64,000 nucleotides of DNA from Sciurus carolinensis (taxonomy: Eukaryota > Chordata > Mammalia > Rodentia > Sciuridae): NCBI RefSeq assembly GCF_902686445.1, contig NC_062222.1, positions 132,067,035 through 132,131,034 of the forward strand, read 5' to 3'. Shown here in pieces: positions 49,290 to 61,282 of the stretch. The position numbers and the translations under genes were made by a program. Positions within the stretch are counted from its first letter, which is position 1; each line of letters begins with the position of its first letter. The notes beneath the pieces were generated by a model that did not search any database, had not been told where the DNA came from, and saw only the letters and a list, made by a program, of their open reading frames with translations.

Positions 49290-49420
49290 TGGATTTGTTT
49301 TTTCCAACCCCATTTTACAGATGAGAAAACAATTCATCTGGGCTTAACTTGGATGCAGAGCTAGAAACATGTCTGTGGGTCCACCCTGAGACCTTTGTGC
49401 CTCAGAATCTACTTAAGTTA
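49290..49420 (+). repeat. MIR SINE fragment
   Basis: Landmarks are caaccccattttacagatga then gaaaacaattcatctgggct and gcagagctagaaacatgtct. A reversed MIR scrap may also lie at 49150-49250. Confidence 0.6.
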
Positions 49421-49765
49421 CAGGCTTTTGGGTGTTAATGAATAAACTGAGGATTACTTCTCAGAAATACAAATTCAATGATTAGGCAACTCATTGGGAT
49501 AAGGCTGAGACAGATGGTCTCAGGCATACTATCCAAAAGAAGAAAGAGACCTTTCTTAAAAGGAACTGGACTTAAGCAACATTTATAACCATTTTCTCCC
49601 AGGTCTGGTACACATAGAACCACATGAGCCAGTCTTTCCAGCCTGCGTTAAGATCTTTGAGTCTACCAAATGAAATAGTGTCTCTCGAAGGCAACTTGAA
49701 ATTCAGTGCCAGTGGTTGTTTGGAGATCTGACCTGGACATCAGAATGGCTCACCTCTAATCTGTG
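49421..49765. other. Anonymous sequence
   Basis: No recognised repeat or gene. Confidence 0.5.
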
Positions 49766-49974
49766 TAAGTTTCTTAGACTAGATCTTCTGAGATTTTGGA
49801 CTGAACAGTTCTTTGCTGTGGAGAGCATTCCTGTGCATTATAGGATATTGAGCAGCATGCCTGACAACTGTGCATTAGATGTCAGTAGCACCGTCCACAT
49901 CCCAATTGTGACAGTCAAAATTATTTCCTCACATTATCTAATGGGGGCAAAATCACCCCTGTTGAGAGCCATTG
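49766..49974 (-). mobile_element. MER20-type hAT-Charlie miniature transposon
   Basis: Plus-strand landmarks are ttctttgctgtggagagcat, tcctgtgcattataggatat, agatgtcagtagcaccgtcc, tgggggcaaaatcacccctg and ttgagagccattg. This is the reverse complement of MER20, nearly full length at about 209 bp. It carries no transposase. Confidence 0.85.
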
Positions 49975-49989
49975 ATTTGCATTATACCA

Positions 49990-50219
49990 AGCATTAGCCA
50001 ACTTTCTGTTTTGTTTTGTAAAGGATGTTATAGTAACTACTTTAAGCTTTGAGAGACATATGTGTCTGTCACGTCTCCTAAACCCTGTCATTGTTGTGCA
50101 AAAGCTTGCTATAGATACTATAGAAATGAAAGAGCATATCTGTGTTCCAGTAAAACTTCATTTACAAAGAGAACGTGGTTTGGATTTGGCCCTGGGGACT
50201 GTACTATGCTAAACTCTGA
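49990..50219 (+). mobile_element. hAT-type miniature transposon (caggggtcggcaaact class)
   Basis: Landmarks are gcattagccaactttctgtt (left end), tctgtgttccagtaaaactt, catttacaaagagaacgtgg and tttggatttggccctgggga (right end). The class is a familiar non-autonomous hAT family, but I do not assign its name. It sits 15 bp from the MER20 copy. Confidence 0.78.
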
Positions 50220-50734
50220 TTTATGGCATAGTGAAATCACATGGGGTAATGTGGTAAAATACAATACTTAGTTCAAGAGAGAATGGACATTTCCATTCAA
50301 AAATAAAAATAGGTATCACTGATAGCACCACCCAGGACAGTCACTGTCATTGTCTCAATATGAGAATGTGTATTGCAAGCATGTATGTGCTCACATACTA
50401 ATTTTGGCCAAGGATGCAAGTTTGAAATCTTGATATATATGTCTAATTTTGTACCCTGTTTTTCGTATCATGCTGTTCAGGATGTAAGTAGTTTATTGTA
50501 TTCTATACTCACGAAAAACACAATTTTAATAACTTGGAGTCATTCTTTTTATTGATGTAGTGTAATTTACTCATTATTCCTTGTCATTGAATGTTTTTAC
50601 TTTTCCTTTTTTTCTTGTAAGGTTAATGATGCAAAGGATAATTATCTCTCCACCTATGTGATAATTTCTGTGAGACAAATTCATAGTAGTAGATTAATCT
50701 GAAGAAAGAGTACTTCTGAAGTCTCCTGATCATT
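50220..50734. other. Anonymous AT-rich sequence
   Basis: No recognised repeat or gene. Confidence 0.5.
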
Positions 50735-50950
50735 TTATCAACTGACCTTCAGAAAATTTCCAGTGGCTTCTGGTCCTATCAGATTTAGATAGTTTGCACT
50801 GAATTTCAGGCCAGCTAGGACAGTAGAGCAGGCAGAGCACACAGTTTTTCCACATTAGCCCCCACCTTGTGATACCTGGCACAGAATCTGCTATAAGCCT
50901 CCACTTGGAGAGGAGAAGAGACATTCTGAGGATGAGGCCGATGCTACTGA
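50735..50950 (+). repeat. Possible L2 fragment
   Basis: The text tttccagtggcttctggtcc, then atcagatttagatagtttgc and aggccagctaggacagtaga matches the rhythm of the L2 ORF2 end. Weak. Confidence 0.35.
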
Positions 50951-52059
50951 AACAGAGTGGACACATTCCTTCAAGTCTCTAAGACAAATCTGCTCTGCTT
51001 TGCAGCCCATTGGAGTGTGGCTGGTCATATAGGGAACGAGCCTCCAGGTTTGGGACTGGCAGTAAAGGCAGCACTCTCAGCACCCAAGTTGCTTAAGTTG
51101 ACATGGCACAGGTTGAGTGGGCGTAAAAAAAATGACATAGGACTCACATAGTGGAGGTATTGACATGAAAGGAAGACCAGGAGGGGTCCCATTTCCCTGC
51201 ACAGTTCTCGGGTTTGTGTCCTTTAAATGTGCGGAATATTACCATTAGGAAAATATCATTTATGTGGATCATTGGATTTCCTGTTTTTAATCCCTGCAAG
51301 CATTCTGGCAATCTTCAGAGCTAGCAGAAACCACAATCGTGCTGTAGAGAAACCCGAGCTTGACGGGCCACCCAACCCAACGGGGAAATTTCTTATAACC
51401 GGTTCTTTCTCACAACCCCTCCGGGCCCAGGTGAGACGGCCAACCAGACTGCAGACCAGGGCTCTGTGGAGGGACCAGAGAAACTGAAATCTATCACGTC
51501 TTGTGTTTTATCCTTCAAGGTTGAGGCTAATGTGGGGTGGGATGTCTGAGCCACACAAATTTTTCCAGAGAAAAACTGGAGAAAACTAGTATCTACTTCA
51601 GAGTTCACTTCTTTGACTCTGGAAGCCCTTAGCTCATCTTACCAGAAAGGATTATTAACCAGTGACGGTCAACAACTGTAGACCAGTTGTCAAAAATCCT
51701 CTGGGTTCCCAATTGCAGTAACACACACTCACATTTAAAATCTCTAAGATTGCAAGGATGTGAATGATTAATTCAACGCTTTCAAATTCTCAACCTAGGC
51801 ATGTGTTTATGTGTTTCTGGCACAGATCATTTGGCCAGGAAATGAATGCAGTCCTGCAAGATCTTCATGACTATTCCCTCTCGATGTCACTTCCTGTCCT
51901 TCCTGAGCAGCCCTGGAGCTCCTGAAGGCAGCAGCCACTACATGTATGGACAGTGGATGTCTAATTTGCAGTTGCGATGGTCCTCCAGCTTGATCTTGAG
52001 ATCACCCTCTGGAGAGTGGCCATCAGCCAAGGCAGCCATTCTCTAGGAAAGGACAGAGG
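50951..52059. other. Anonymous non-coding sequence
   Basis: No named repeat. The part at 51221-51500 is less AT-rich and unique-looking. Confidence 0.45.
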
Positions 52060-52510
52060 GGAGGGAAAGTTAGGTGCAGGTGTACTGGCCAGGCAAGACA
52101 CACAGAAGACAACACGATGCAGTACACAAAGTAACAAAATGACTTCATTACTCACAGACCCGAGGGAGCAGGAGGCGAGTCAGTAAGGCCAAGGAAACCT
52201 GGAGACCACACTCGACGAGTGGATGGGGAGCAAACAAGAGAGGGTGGGCAGGATGTACCTTTCTGCAGGTCCATGGGTGTTGTCCTCTGGACTCTCCCCC
52301 AGGGACTGTGCTTTGGCCAGTGAGAGAAAGCACGCATGAAGAGAAACCTATTTTCCTCTGGTGTTGACTCGGGCATTGACCAATAGGTTTTATCATGGTC
52401 AGCAGTTACGTGATATATTGGGTTTCAAGCTAGTGACATGAGGAACAGTGGGCCACATTGCATACCTCCATGGTGGGAAGAATAGTCACCAATCAGTGCG
52501 ATCTGTCAAC
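52060..52510 (-). mobile_element. Candidate LTR of unrecognised family
   Basis: On the minus strand there is a gataaaacctattgg promoter-like string, a long C/T-rich middle, then gtaatgaagtcattttgtta (possible variant polyadenylation signal) followed by a T/G-rich downstream region (cttctgtgtgtcttgcctgg). This U3-R-U5-like order suggests a solo LTR. No family name, end motif or duplication could be fixed. Frames here are shadows. Confidence 0.4.
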
Positions 52511-52729
52511 ACGAGCTTGCAAGCAATTTGCGTCAAGTCTAAAAATCAGTGTTGAGGCAGCAGCTCTCTTGACAACTGTATGACCTATGTATTGGTGGAT
52601 TTAAGAAAATGGCCTTCTTGTCTGTATGTGGAGTGACATCCTTCAGAACTTTAATGTAGTTTCTGTTTAGACTTTTGCTTGACAGTTCTTTTAGGAGAGA
52701 GGGCAACACACTTCACCACCCTGTAAGCC

Positions 52730-52870
52730 ATGCTCAGTGCCTGCTGTCCGATGTCTCGGCCTTCAAGCTCAATTTCATTATGGTTTGTATTTTACCAACT
52801 GAGAATATGGAAATTAAGGCCACAAGAGGTAAAGTGACACACCAAAGTCACTTAGTTGCCAGAAATAGTA
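52730..52870 (+). repeat. MIR SINE fragment
   Basis: Landmarks are attttaccaactgagaatat then gaaattaaggccacaagagg and gtcacttagttgccagaaat. A second, weaker MIR string is at 53075-53150 (cacattaattagttcttaca). Confidence 0.62.
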
Positions 52871-54146
52871 AAACACATGACCTTTCTGTTCTAGGAGGCT
52901 GGCCTCAAGAATTCCTCAAAACCCTGGGAGAAAATGTGGGACAGGAGCAGCTTTGCGTTTATTATGAAGTCCCGAAGTACAAAGTGTCCTCTAAGGGCAT
53001 GTTCTTTTTCTGGAAATTTTTATGGATTAGGACACAATAACAAATGACATTTTTATTGGACTTTCATCTCAGAATCCCAAAGCACTTAAAGCTAAACACA
53101 TTAATTAGTTCTTACAACACATGAAGTGGGTAGCAAATTATTTTGATAGGAAATTAACTATAATAATGTAGCATCATATCAAATGCCCGAGAGTTATCTT
53201 AAAGAAATGTGTATAAGGATTCATGTACAATCTCTTGATTAGAGGGGAGATTACTTATTAAAGGAGAGTGAGCAGAAGCAAGATTTGAGAGGGTCAGCAT
53301 CTCTTCCTGTGGATGGATTACTTTGGAACAGCAACAGTTTATGTGCTGTGATATAGTGAGATTTGCCATTATAAACTCTTAATAAATACATGATCATATC
53401 TTTGGAGATAATTTTTTCCAAAAATATAGAGAATGATGTACATCATTTAATTTATTTATTTTACTTACACCAACTATCTAGCAACTTAAAGGATAAGAGA
53501 ATTTGGATACTTACTAAAACAGTGTTTCCTGTCTATTTCTGTGTCTATTTTCTGAATAGAAAATGTTGAGGTGAGTTTTTCCTTTGCTCAATTCGATATC
53601 TCTTTTTCTATTGTAATAATAGCAAAATTTATTGAAAAGAACATTTGTTATTTCACCTATACCTGGATTTTAGTCTTGAAAATGATTCCAAATAAAAGCA
53701 TAAAGTTCTAGGTATCTGAGAAACAAGTATGATTTATTTACTATAAGCCTGTGACTGGGTCATCGCCTGTATAATCAAGGATTATTTCCTTGATCCAGGT
53801 GGTTAAGAATGGTGCAGTGTGGAAGGCAGATTGAATTTACTTGAGTAAAATTGAAACCATAGAGAGAAGTCTGTCAGAGTTCCCGCAGCCAAATACTGGC
53901 AAGGGAGAAGCCGTGCTCTCTCTGATGGTTGACTCAGACCTGGGACTTTTTCAAATTCATATTGCTGAGGGAGCAAAAGGCTCTGATTTTGCTTTCTCAC
54001 CAAAGGCTTATCCAAGTAACTTACTATGTGATCACAGATTTAATTTGCTAAAATATTCTTCTAAACTTTTGCACATTATTTACTTGGTCTTTCAAAGGGT
54101 CTTCGGGGCTGAGATTTGGGGCTTCCGGACTATAACCTAAGTTGGG
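52871..54146. other. Anonymous AT-rich sequence
   Basis: Apart from the weak MIR scrap near 53100 nothing is recognised. Frames of 70-121 codons lack protein features. Confidence 0.45.
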
Positions 54147-54535
54147 TGTATTTGCTTGCTATAGGGTTGCCGTAACGAAGTTCCACTGACTGGGTGGCTT
54201 AAACAGCAAAACCTAATTTTCTTGTCGTTCTGGAGTCTAGAAGGCTGAGACCAAGGTGTCAACTGAGACCTCTCTCCTTTGCTTGTAGATGGCCACCTTC
54301 TCCATGTGGCTTTAGATACTCTTCCCTCTGTGTCTTTCTGGGTCCTATCTTCTTCTAAGAACCCCAGTTATATATATTTAAAATTTTCAGTTCTGTGGAA
54401 TTAGGGTTCACCCTAATGAACTCACCTGTAAATAGCCCATCTTCAAAAGGGGTCACATTCTCAGGTGCTGAGCATCAGGCCTTCAACATGTGAGTTTGGG
54501 GTGGGTGGTGGGGGAGCACAAATGAACATATAGCA
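54147..54535 (+). mobile_element. MLT2-type ERVL LTR
   Basis: Starts tgtatttgcttgctataggg. Landmarks are actgggtggcttaaacagca, ttgcttgtagatggccacct, attagggttcaccctaatga and cttcaacatgtgagtttggg, ending near catatagca. It is about 389 bp. Confidence 0.85.
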
Positions 54536-55551
54536 ATGTCTTTGCAGAAACAGTGAGGTCGGTAACTCGGAGAAAAAGGTTCCTATATAATTTAATTATA
54601 CATCTTTAAAAATTTATATATGTGTGTATATATTTAGTTGTAGATGGACACAATACCTTCATTTTATTTTTATGTGGATCCAAACACTGTGGAGCCCCCA
54701 AGAGGGTGCTCTTGCTAAAACGCATCACAAGGCTTGTCCTGGGACCTGAGTATTGGGAACCCACAAGGGTGAAAACCTGGCGGTGACATGAGATGGTTAG
54801 ACCAGAGACTCCATGACTCCCAATGTGTCATCAGAGGTGTGTGAAAAAGGACTGCTTGGTCAGGCCCAAGAAAGCTGAAAGACATTCCGTCTTTCATGTT
54901 GCAACACACGGGGAGCACAGATCTCCACCAGGCAGGCAGGCCTGAGATCAAAAACCCTATGCCATCAGCCCTACCCCTCTGAGGGGCAGCCTGTCTCCCA
55001 GGAATGTGGCCATGATGAACGAGAAATATGTATAAAGCGTGTGCCCTTGCCCCGCAGGGTGTGATAAATGCAGGGCATTATACTATTGTTTATTTGGACT
55101 ACCCAAGTGCATTGGACTGAACAAGAGTATTTCTTTCACTGACAACCACATCATTGTGGTGAAGAGATTTATGTTACAACACATGAAAGATGCCTACGTG
55201 TACATGTGTGTGTTTACGCGTGTGTGTGTGTGTTGCTAATATTTGGTGGCTGTACAGGGTGATGGGGGCTGCATTTATTCTGGAAAGTGAACGGGATGTT
55301 TCAGGAAAGTTTTGGTTACCCACAATTCCCATTTGATCGGCTTTCCAAAAGTTTCAGACTTAATCATGGAATCTCGTTTATAGGGAACCTCAGGGATTCC
55401 CTCACTACTAATCCCAGTCTCCACCTAGTTTCAAAGCTTTGCTGTAACATTCTGGAAACGTGGTCATTCGACTTATCCTTGAACACTTCTGTCGGGGGAG
55501 AACTCGGCACCTCCAGGGGCAAATGTTCCTTCCTCAGATGGTTGAAGGAAG
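54536..55551. other. Anonymous sequence with a short GT tract
   Basis: A short broken (GT)n tract lies at 55201-55236. No gene or interspersed repeat recognised. Confidence 0.48.
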
Positions 55552-55620
55552 GAAGGCAAGTAACATTTGTAGAGCACTTTGGATGTTTCAGGCTCTATGT
55601 CCAAAATTTTACTTAATTTG
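55552..55620 (+). repeat. MIR SINE, 5' part
   Basis: The phrase agtaacatttgtagagcact followed by tcaggctctatgtccaaaat is the 5' half of a MIR. Confidence 0.6.
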
Positions 55621-55694
55621 TTTACTCCAGATTATGACACTCAGAGAAAGATCTACAGCTGTCGTGATTATCACCACAGCAAGGCTCGCCATGG

Positions 55695-55885
55695 ACTGGG
55701 TTCATTTACTAAGTCATTTAATCCTAACAACCCGATGAGCTTGGAACTCTGACTTCTCCATCTGTGGATGTTGGAACTGAGGCCCAGAGAGGTTGAACAA
55801 CTCGTTTATGTTCATACAGCCAAAAAGGGGATTTGAATACAGGCAGTAGGATTCAGAATCCACACTTACTCCTACGCTCTGCTTC
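55695..55885 (+). repeat. MIR SINE, central and 3' part
   Basis: Well preserved: agtcatttaatcctaacaac, atgttggaactgaggcccag, agaggttgaacaactcgttt and catacagccaaaaaggggat. It may be the same MIR as 55552-55620, split by about 75 bp, or a second copy. Confidence 0.82.
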
Positions 55886-57867
55886 CTCTTATCCTGATTG
55901 AAGAAAATCGAATCCTAGCACTTTAGGAACCAGCCAGAATCATACAGTCACACAGTGACACAGTGGTGATTGGGACCTGGCTTCACCTCTTTCCAGACCT
56001 GGGTTATCTCCTCGTCCTCTAGGTTTCCAGTTAGACACACTTGATCTCCCTCAAAATCCACCCGTAGCTGCAGGCTTGGTTGTATAATTGCTCCACACTT
56101 TCATTTCAGATGTGTCAGCAGCTAGGTTTCTGTTACAACTCAACATATGCAGTTCTCTTAGTGTTATTTTGTCCTTTAAATTTTCCATTTGCTACATAGT
56201 CTTTTCTAAACATTATGTCTGCTTCGAAATGGGGTATCCAACCCCGAGCCCCAATTATAGGAGTAGTCTGCCTGGATCAGAAAAAACACAAGGACAATAG
56301 CCCTCTGCTCATTTATTTAGTTAGTTAATTACTTGATTAGTAAAGACAACGTGTTCAATGATCAGCTACATACCAGTGACTGGCTAACTATCAAAACCCA
56401 ATTACACAAGTGCATTTGATACCTATGTTTAAGGCTAAATAAAGATTTCCATTGATTTTTCTTGTTATCATGCTTAAATTATAGTTTCATTTGAAAAGGA
56501 CACCTTCATGACGTTTGGTTTTCTAACTCACGACTATGGTTTCTTTCTCGATTCAAATAAAATTTAATTTTTCCCTTTGGGTAAATTTTAAAGATTTATT
56601 TTTTCATTCAAGTCTAATACACGTTTGCCTAGATTTGTTGCAGGGAACTCCACTTTCTCTATACTATGAAAAGCATTTCATAATGCTGTTTGAACCCTCA
56701 TTTTTAAACACTTTAATATTTTTGTATTTTATTTGCATTTTGAAAAGGAGTAGCAGGCTCCAGGGAAGGTTCAGCCACTCGGGGGCTTTAGATGTGGGGG
56801 CAAACACAGGTGCTGGGGGAGCAGGTCTCAGAGCCAGTCCCTCTCCTGGGACCACCCAGACTCATTGCATTTTAATTTGAATTGTATATTCGACTTTTCT
56901 AGTACTATAAACCTATTATTACCTTGCCCTCCAGGTGCTGGCTGTCAGCAGTATTTCTGGGCTCTGATTTCCCATCTTGCCCATTTGTTTTCTGAGAACT
57001 TAATGAGTGACCACTTTCAGTATGACTTGCCTGCCATGTTCTTTTTTATTTCTCTTGGAATTTCCAGTTCAATGTAACAATATATCTGAATTAGATCCCC
57101 AAATTTAAAGTCCATTATTTGAAATAAATGAGAGACAATTTGAACCTTAACTGTGCTGTGGTAATCGTGACTTTGGGAAGCCAGCTCCCCTCTCCCTGGA
57201 GTCACCCACGGGTGTCTGCTCGCTGCTCTGCCCTCCTCTCGGGAAGGTGCCTGTCTTCCCAGGTCCAGCACACCTGCCCTCCTGGAGGTTGGAGAGAACT
57301 GAGGCGAGGTGTGCTTTGTAAATGCAGCTCACAGGATTTGCTGATAAACCTGATGTTGTCAGAAAGTGGAAAGAGACATCAAGGGCTCTGCCTGGACTTT
57401 TGTTGGGTCTTTGTAAGAGTCATTTCTGGGGAGAGTTAGGAATGAAATTGAAACGGCTATGACAGTCAACTTTTCAGCTTTACTTTAATGGGAGTAGAAT
57501 GGACTAAGGTAAGGGTTTAATCTGGAGTTACTCAATTGAAGGGTACCAGTTCCCTGGAAACAGACTCTGGCATAAGAACTTGTTTAAGTGAACTTTTCTC
57601 TTTTCCAGGAACAACAAAACAGGGAGGGCAAGAAATCCAGCTGAAGGTAAAATCTCTGGTAAAAGTCCCTCTAAGGGTGGGTTTGTTCTGTGGGACAACT
57701 CTGGCGTGGAGGGTACAGCTCGGAGGTGACCCAGTCGACTGGAGATCTAGGAGCCATGCTTTGCCTTGGTGATTGGCTGGAAGTGGGGTGGAAATGGACA
57801 GAGAAGTGGAAACAAAGACATGAGGGGATTTACCAGTTGCTTGTGAAGGTGTGGGGTAGTCAGGGCA
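55886..57867. other. Anonymous non-coding sequence
   Basis: No repeat I can name over almost 2 kb. A small GC-rich patch lies at 56745-56865. Overlapping frames at 56536-57439 (at most 114 codons) shadow each other. Confidence 0.45.
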
Positions 57868-58178
57868 TGGATATAGTTTAGATCTTAAGTATTCCCGAAG
57901 GTTTGTGTGGTAAAAACCTGGTCCCTAGGGTGGTGCTGTTGGGAGGGAAGAGACCTACAAGAGGTGGGGCCTGGTGGGGAATCTTTAGGTCACTGGAGGC
58001 ACAACCTCAGGGGGACTGTGGGACTGGGTCCTCTTTCTTTTTCTTTCACATCCCAGGCACGAGGTAAATGATTTTGCCAAATGATGTGCTGCCTCAGCAG
58101 AGGCCCCAAAGCAATGGACCAACTAATCAGGGATGGAGACCTCCAAACTGTGAGCCAAAAGGACCCTCCCTCTTTATC
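57868..58178 (+). mobile_element. MaLR LTR, ORR1/MST-like, 3'-truncated
   Basis: Landmarks are tggatatagtttagatctta, gaggtggggcctggtgggga, aatctttaggtcactggagg, aggccccaaagcaatggacc and acctccaaactgtgagccaa. It stops near the polyadenylation-signal region. Confidence 0.78.
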
Positions 58179-58424
58179 CCAGAGTCTATTCTACAAAATG
58201 GAAAACCGACAAGCCCCAGCTTCGGGAGGAATGCCCAAGCATTATTACGATGGGAGTCCAGGGCCATGCTAGCGTGTAGAACTTCTGACTCTTCAGTCAC
58301 TAAACACATTATCCTTTTCACTAGTTTTATTTTAAGGAAGGACACTTGTGTTGTCGGAAAATACATAGCAGTACACTTCGCTGCACAGGCCTTTATAAAT
58401 AAGGGGTGATTAGTCTGTGCCTGC
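58179..58424. other. Spacer between two oppositely oriented MaLR LTRs
   Basis: Unrecognised sequence. The frame at 58068-58409 (113 codons) begins in the LTR and is not a gene. Confidence 0.5.
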
Positions 58425-58895
58425 TGTATCGACTCATGTTCTACAACAAAATAATTATAGAAATAGCTATAAATTGGCTGTGAAAGTAGCTACAAAATAT
58501 TTGATATTGGGTATTTTATGAGACAAAGTTGGACTCATGATCCTGGTGACTGGAAGGAAGGTCCTCGTTAGGTCCCAACATGGCAGAAAAACAAAGGAAC
58601 CGATAATGTGTAGAAGGAATCTCATGATGAGACAGGAAAGAGGGATCCAGGGGCCAGGCTTGCTCTTTTTATCCTAGCTCTCTTCCATGAGAACTACCTG
58701 GGTCTCAGAGGACCTGTTTCCCCATGAGATCCCTTCCCCATAATCCCTTCTGAGGGCAGCACCCAAGATCTACCACTTTCTATCAGGTCCCTCCTCCTAA
58801 AGGTTCCAACACCTCTCAACATTGCCACAACGGAGATGAAGGTTTCCTCGTGTGAAGATTTGGGGGTACATGGAAACCGTACCCAAACCACAGCA
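58425..58895 (-). mobile_element. MaLR-type LTR
   Basis: Read on the minus strand it starts tgctgtggtttgggtacggt and has gttggaacctttaggaggag, tgggtgctgccctcagaagg and ggtagttctcatggaagaga. The inner boundary is approximate. Minus frames of 95 and 68 codons are shadows. Confidence 0.68.
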
Positions 58896-60746
58896 CCTGG
58901 GTAGAGCCAAGCAGACTGAGGTGTAGCCTTGGTTAGGGTTGAGCCAATAAGAAAAGCAAACCTCCTGTTTCTCTCTATCATCCTTATTTATATCATATTT
59001 CAAGGAAAATAACAGGAAATCTCAAGTTATCTGGCTTAGATGTCATGGAGGTACAGAACATAGGGCAGCTCCAATTTGATACACTGAGTCACCTTGTCAA
59101 AGGCACAATGTCCTTCATTTTTCTGGCTTGCTGCTCTCTTCTTTCTCCTTCAGTCAAGATCTTAAGATGGTGCTACCTTTCTAAATACCACATACGGAGG
59201 CAACAATGTCCAGTAGAAAGAGAAATTACTGTGGCATCTCATTTGTCTCTCTATTTCCAAGGGAAGCCTGCTTTGCAGAAGCTCCCTAGCTGATTCTTCC
59301 CACACTTTCATTAGCCAGCCCCGCAGAAGCTTTCTCTATATAATACAAGTACCGGCAAAGAGAGGGATCCATGACATCTGTCCCACACCAAGTCAAATGT
59401 ATCTCCTGTGTGGGGATGCTGAACTTGCACTGAAAATAATGGATGCACAGATGAGGCTTAAAAATCTGAACTAAGCCTAGGTTCTGAGAAAGAGGAAGCA
59501 AAGCTATCACTTGTTTTGCAGCAGCTATCAATGTCAGCTTTCACAAAATTATGAGCAATAAAAACTCCCCCAAGGAAGTTCAGGAAGCTCTTTTTAAATA
59601 GTATAGTATGTGTTCCATGAGAACCTGAGAAGCTAAGATTGAGAATTTGTTTATATGTAGTCAGTTATTGGGAGCTATAAATGGAAATCTGGTAAGATCA
59701 ACCTCTCTCTCTCATGGTGACTTCTCTCCTAAGGCATGTTGAATCCTAAGTGTGTTCACTATCTCCTCCCTGTAAACTATTTTTCCTTTTATTAGTAGCA
59801 AGTTGGACAAGTTGTTGTTGTCAACTTGGTCCCAATTATAGGTGAGATCTAGTTCCTGCTGGATATATCTCTTAGTTTCCAAATTCCAAAATTTCTGAAA
59901 GTGTATGATGGTTTACCTGGCTTATATTTTTCTTGCTGGCCATAGGGTGTTAGTCAGACTTTGGGAAAGCCAAAATAGAGCAAATGATCAGTCTGATTCA
60001 ATTGGTCGTGACAGCTGAGGCTGTTGGTTGTGGCAATTCACCTTAGCAAGGACAGGAAATATGAAGGACTGTCATTTGCAAAACATGCCTGATGCAATTT
60101 ATGTTATTTTAAGATTCGGCAGAGTAAATGAGAACAATATTTATAAAAGGAATAAAAAATAAATTTTATTTTCTTCTCTTTTTATTCATTTGTTAATTCT
60201 GCAAACATTTATAAAATTTCCATTTAGCGGGGAGACATTGAGGATGAAAAGAACACAGTGCTTAAATAAGTCACAGCTAGTGAAATAAGCATTCTTATGC
60301 TGCCAACGCAGGATATTATGAAAGTGTAAATAGAAGAGGAACACCTAACTCTCCCATGGAATGAAGTTATAAAACCTGCAGAAAAAAATGTCGAAGCTAA
60401 TTCGAAGACTATAAAAAGTAAACAATAGCAGGAAGATTGGGGAAGATCAAAATTCAAAGTACCATTGAATCAGCAGCGAGTTTTCATTATTTTTTCTCTT
60501 ATATCCTTTCATCCTGATGCAACATAGCTCATAACCTGAAAGCGAGCACTGGTGTGGAAAGAGAGAACGCCAAGAGATGCATTGCAGATCTGGCTTCCAA
60601 AATAAGAACGAACTTCCTAATTGCTAGAGAGAACGCTCAGACATCATCTCCTACCTCCATATGCAACCTTCTTCATCACCTAGAGTTCTGGGGAAGTAGG
60701 ACCCTTCCCCCTGATTAGAGAAACTGAGGTTCAAATAGAGAGGAGC
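58896..60746. other. Anonymous non-coding sequence
   Basis: No named repeat or gene over about 1.85 kb. Short frames (at most 82 codons) on both strands lack features. Confidence 0.45.
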
Positions 60747-60812
<66 letters not shown>

Positions 60813-60828
60813 CTTTTCTTTCTTTCTT

Positions 60829-60877
<49 letters not shown>
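60747..60877. repeat. (CTTT)n-(CT)n microsatellite
   Basis: CTTT units at 60747-60833, with one ctcttttctt interruption, run into about 22 CT units ending at 60877. It is long and nearly pure, so likely polymorphic. The 83-codon minus frame is a translation of the repeat. Confidence 0.96.
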
Positions 60878-60882
<5 letters not shown>

Positions 60883-61059
60883 ATCTTAGACAAAGTACAC
60901 AATTGAGGGCATTGTGAGAGAGTAGAGCAAATACACTAGTTTCTTAAATGCCAAACTGAAAGGGAGATTTTTAGAATATGAGGAAAATCTGAGATTTCTA
61001 AAAAAGAAGGGCTCTAGAGAATGTCCCTCAAGTTGTTTGAACTTATGGGCATACATCCA

Positions 61060-61282
61060 AGCTGTATGTGCAACAGTGGATCTGCTAAGACCAAAAAGAT
61101 TTAAGGAAGACACAATGTCTCATAACAGAATATTCAGAATGACGAGATTACTCAATATACGAAGAAGTAGAAAAAATCTCAACTTACAGGGTAACAGACA
61201 ATCAGTAGATTCTAATTGGAATGACCTGAAAGATTGTAAAGCAGCTCTTTTGAAAATACTTCAATGAGTTAAAGTAAACACT
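61060..61282 (+). mobile_element. Old L1/HAL1-type LINE, ORF1 region, first part
   Basis: The text gacctgaaagattgtaaagc, agctcttttgaaaatacttc and aatgagttaaagtaaacact matches L1 ORF1 sequence and continues after the SINE (cttgaaacaagaggaagtgt). The 76-codon frame at 61037-61267 lies over this decayed ORF1. Confidence 0.7.
61270..61282 (+). repeat. Target-site duplication, left
   Basis: The 13-bp taaagtaaacact is repeated exactly at 61507-61519, on the other side of the SINE. Confidence 0.9.

Noticed and set aside
60651..60902. 83-codon frame rich in Arg-Glu and Lys-Glu repeats
   Set aside because: Direct translation of the CTTT/CT microsatellite.
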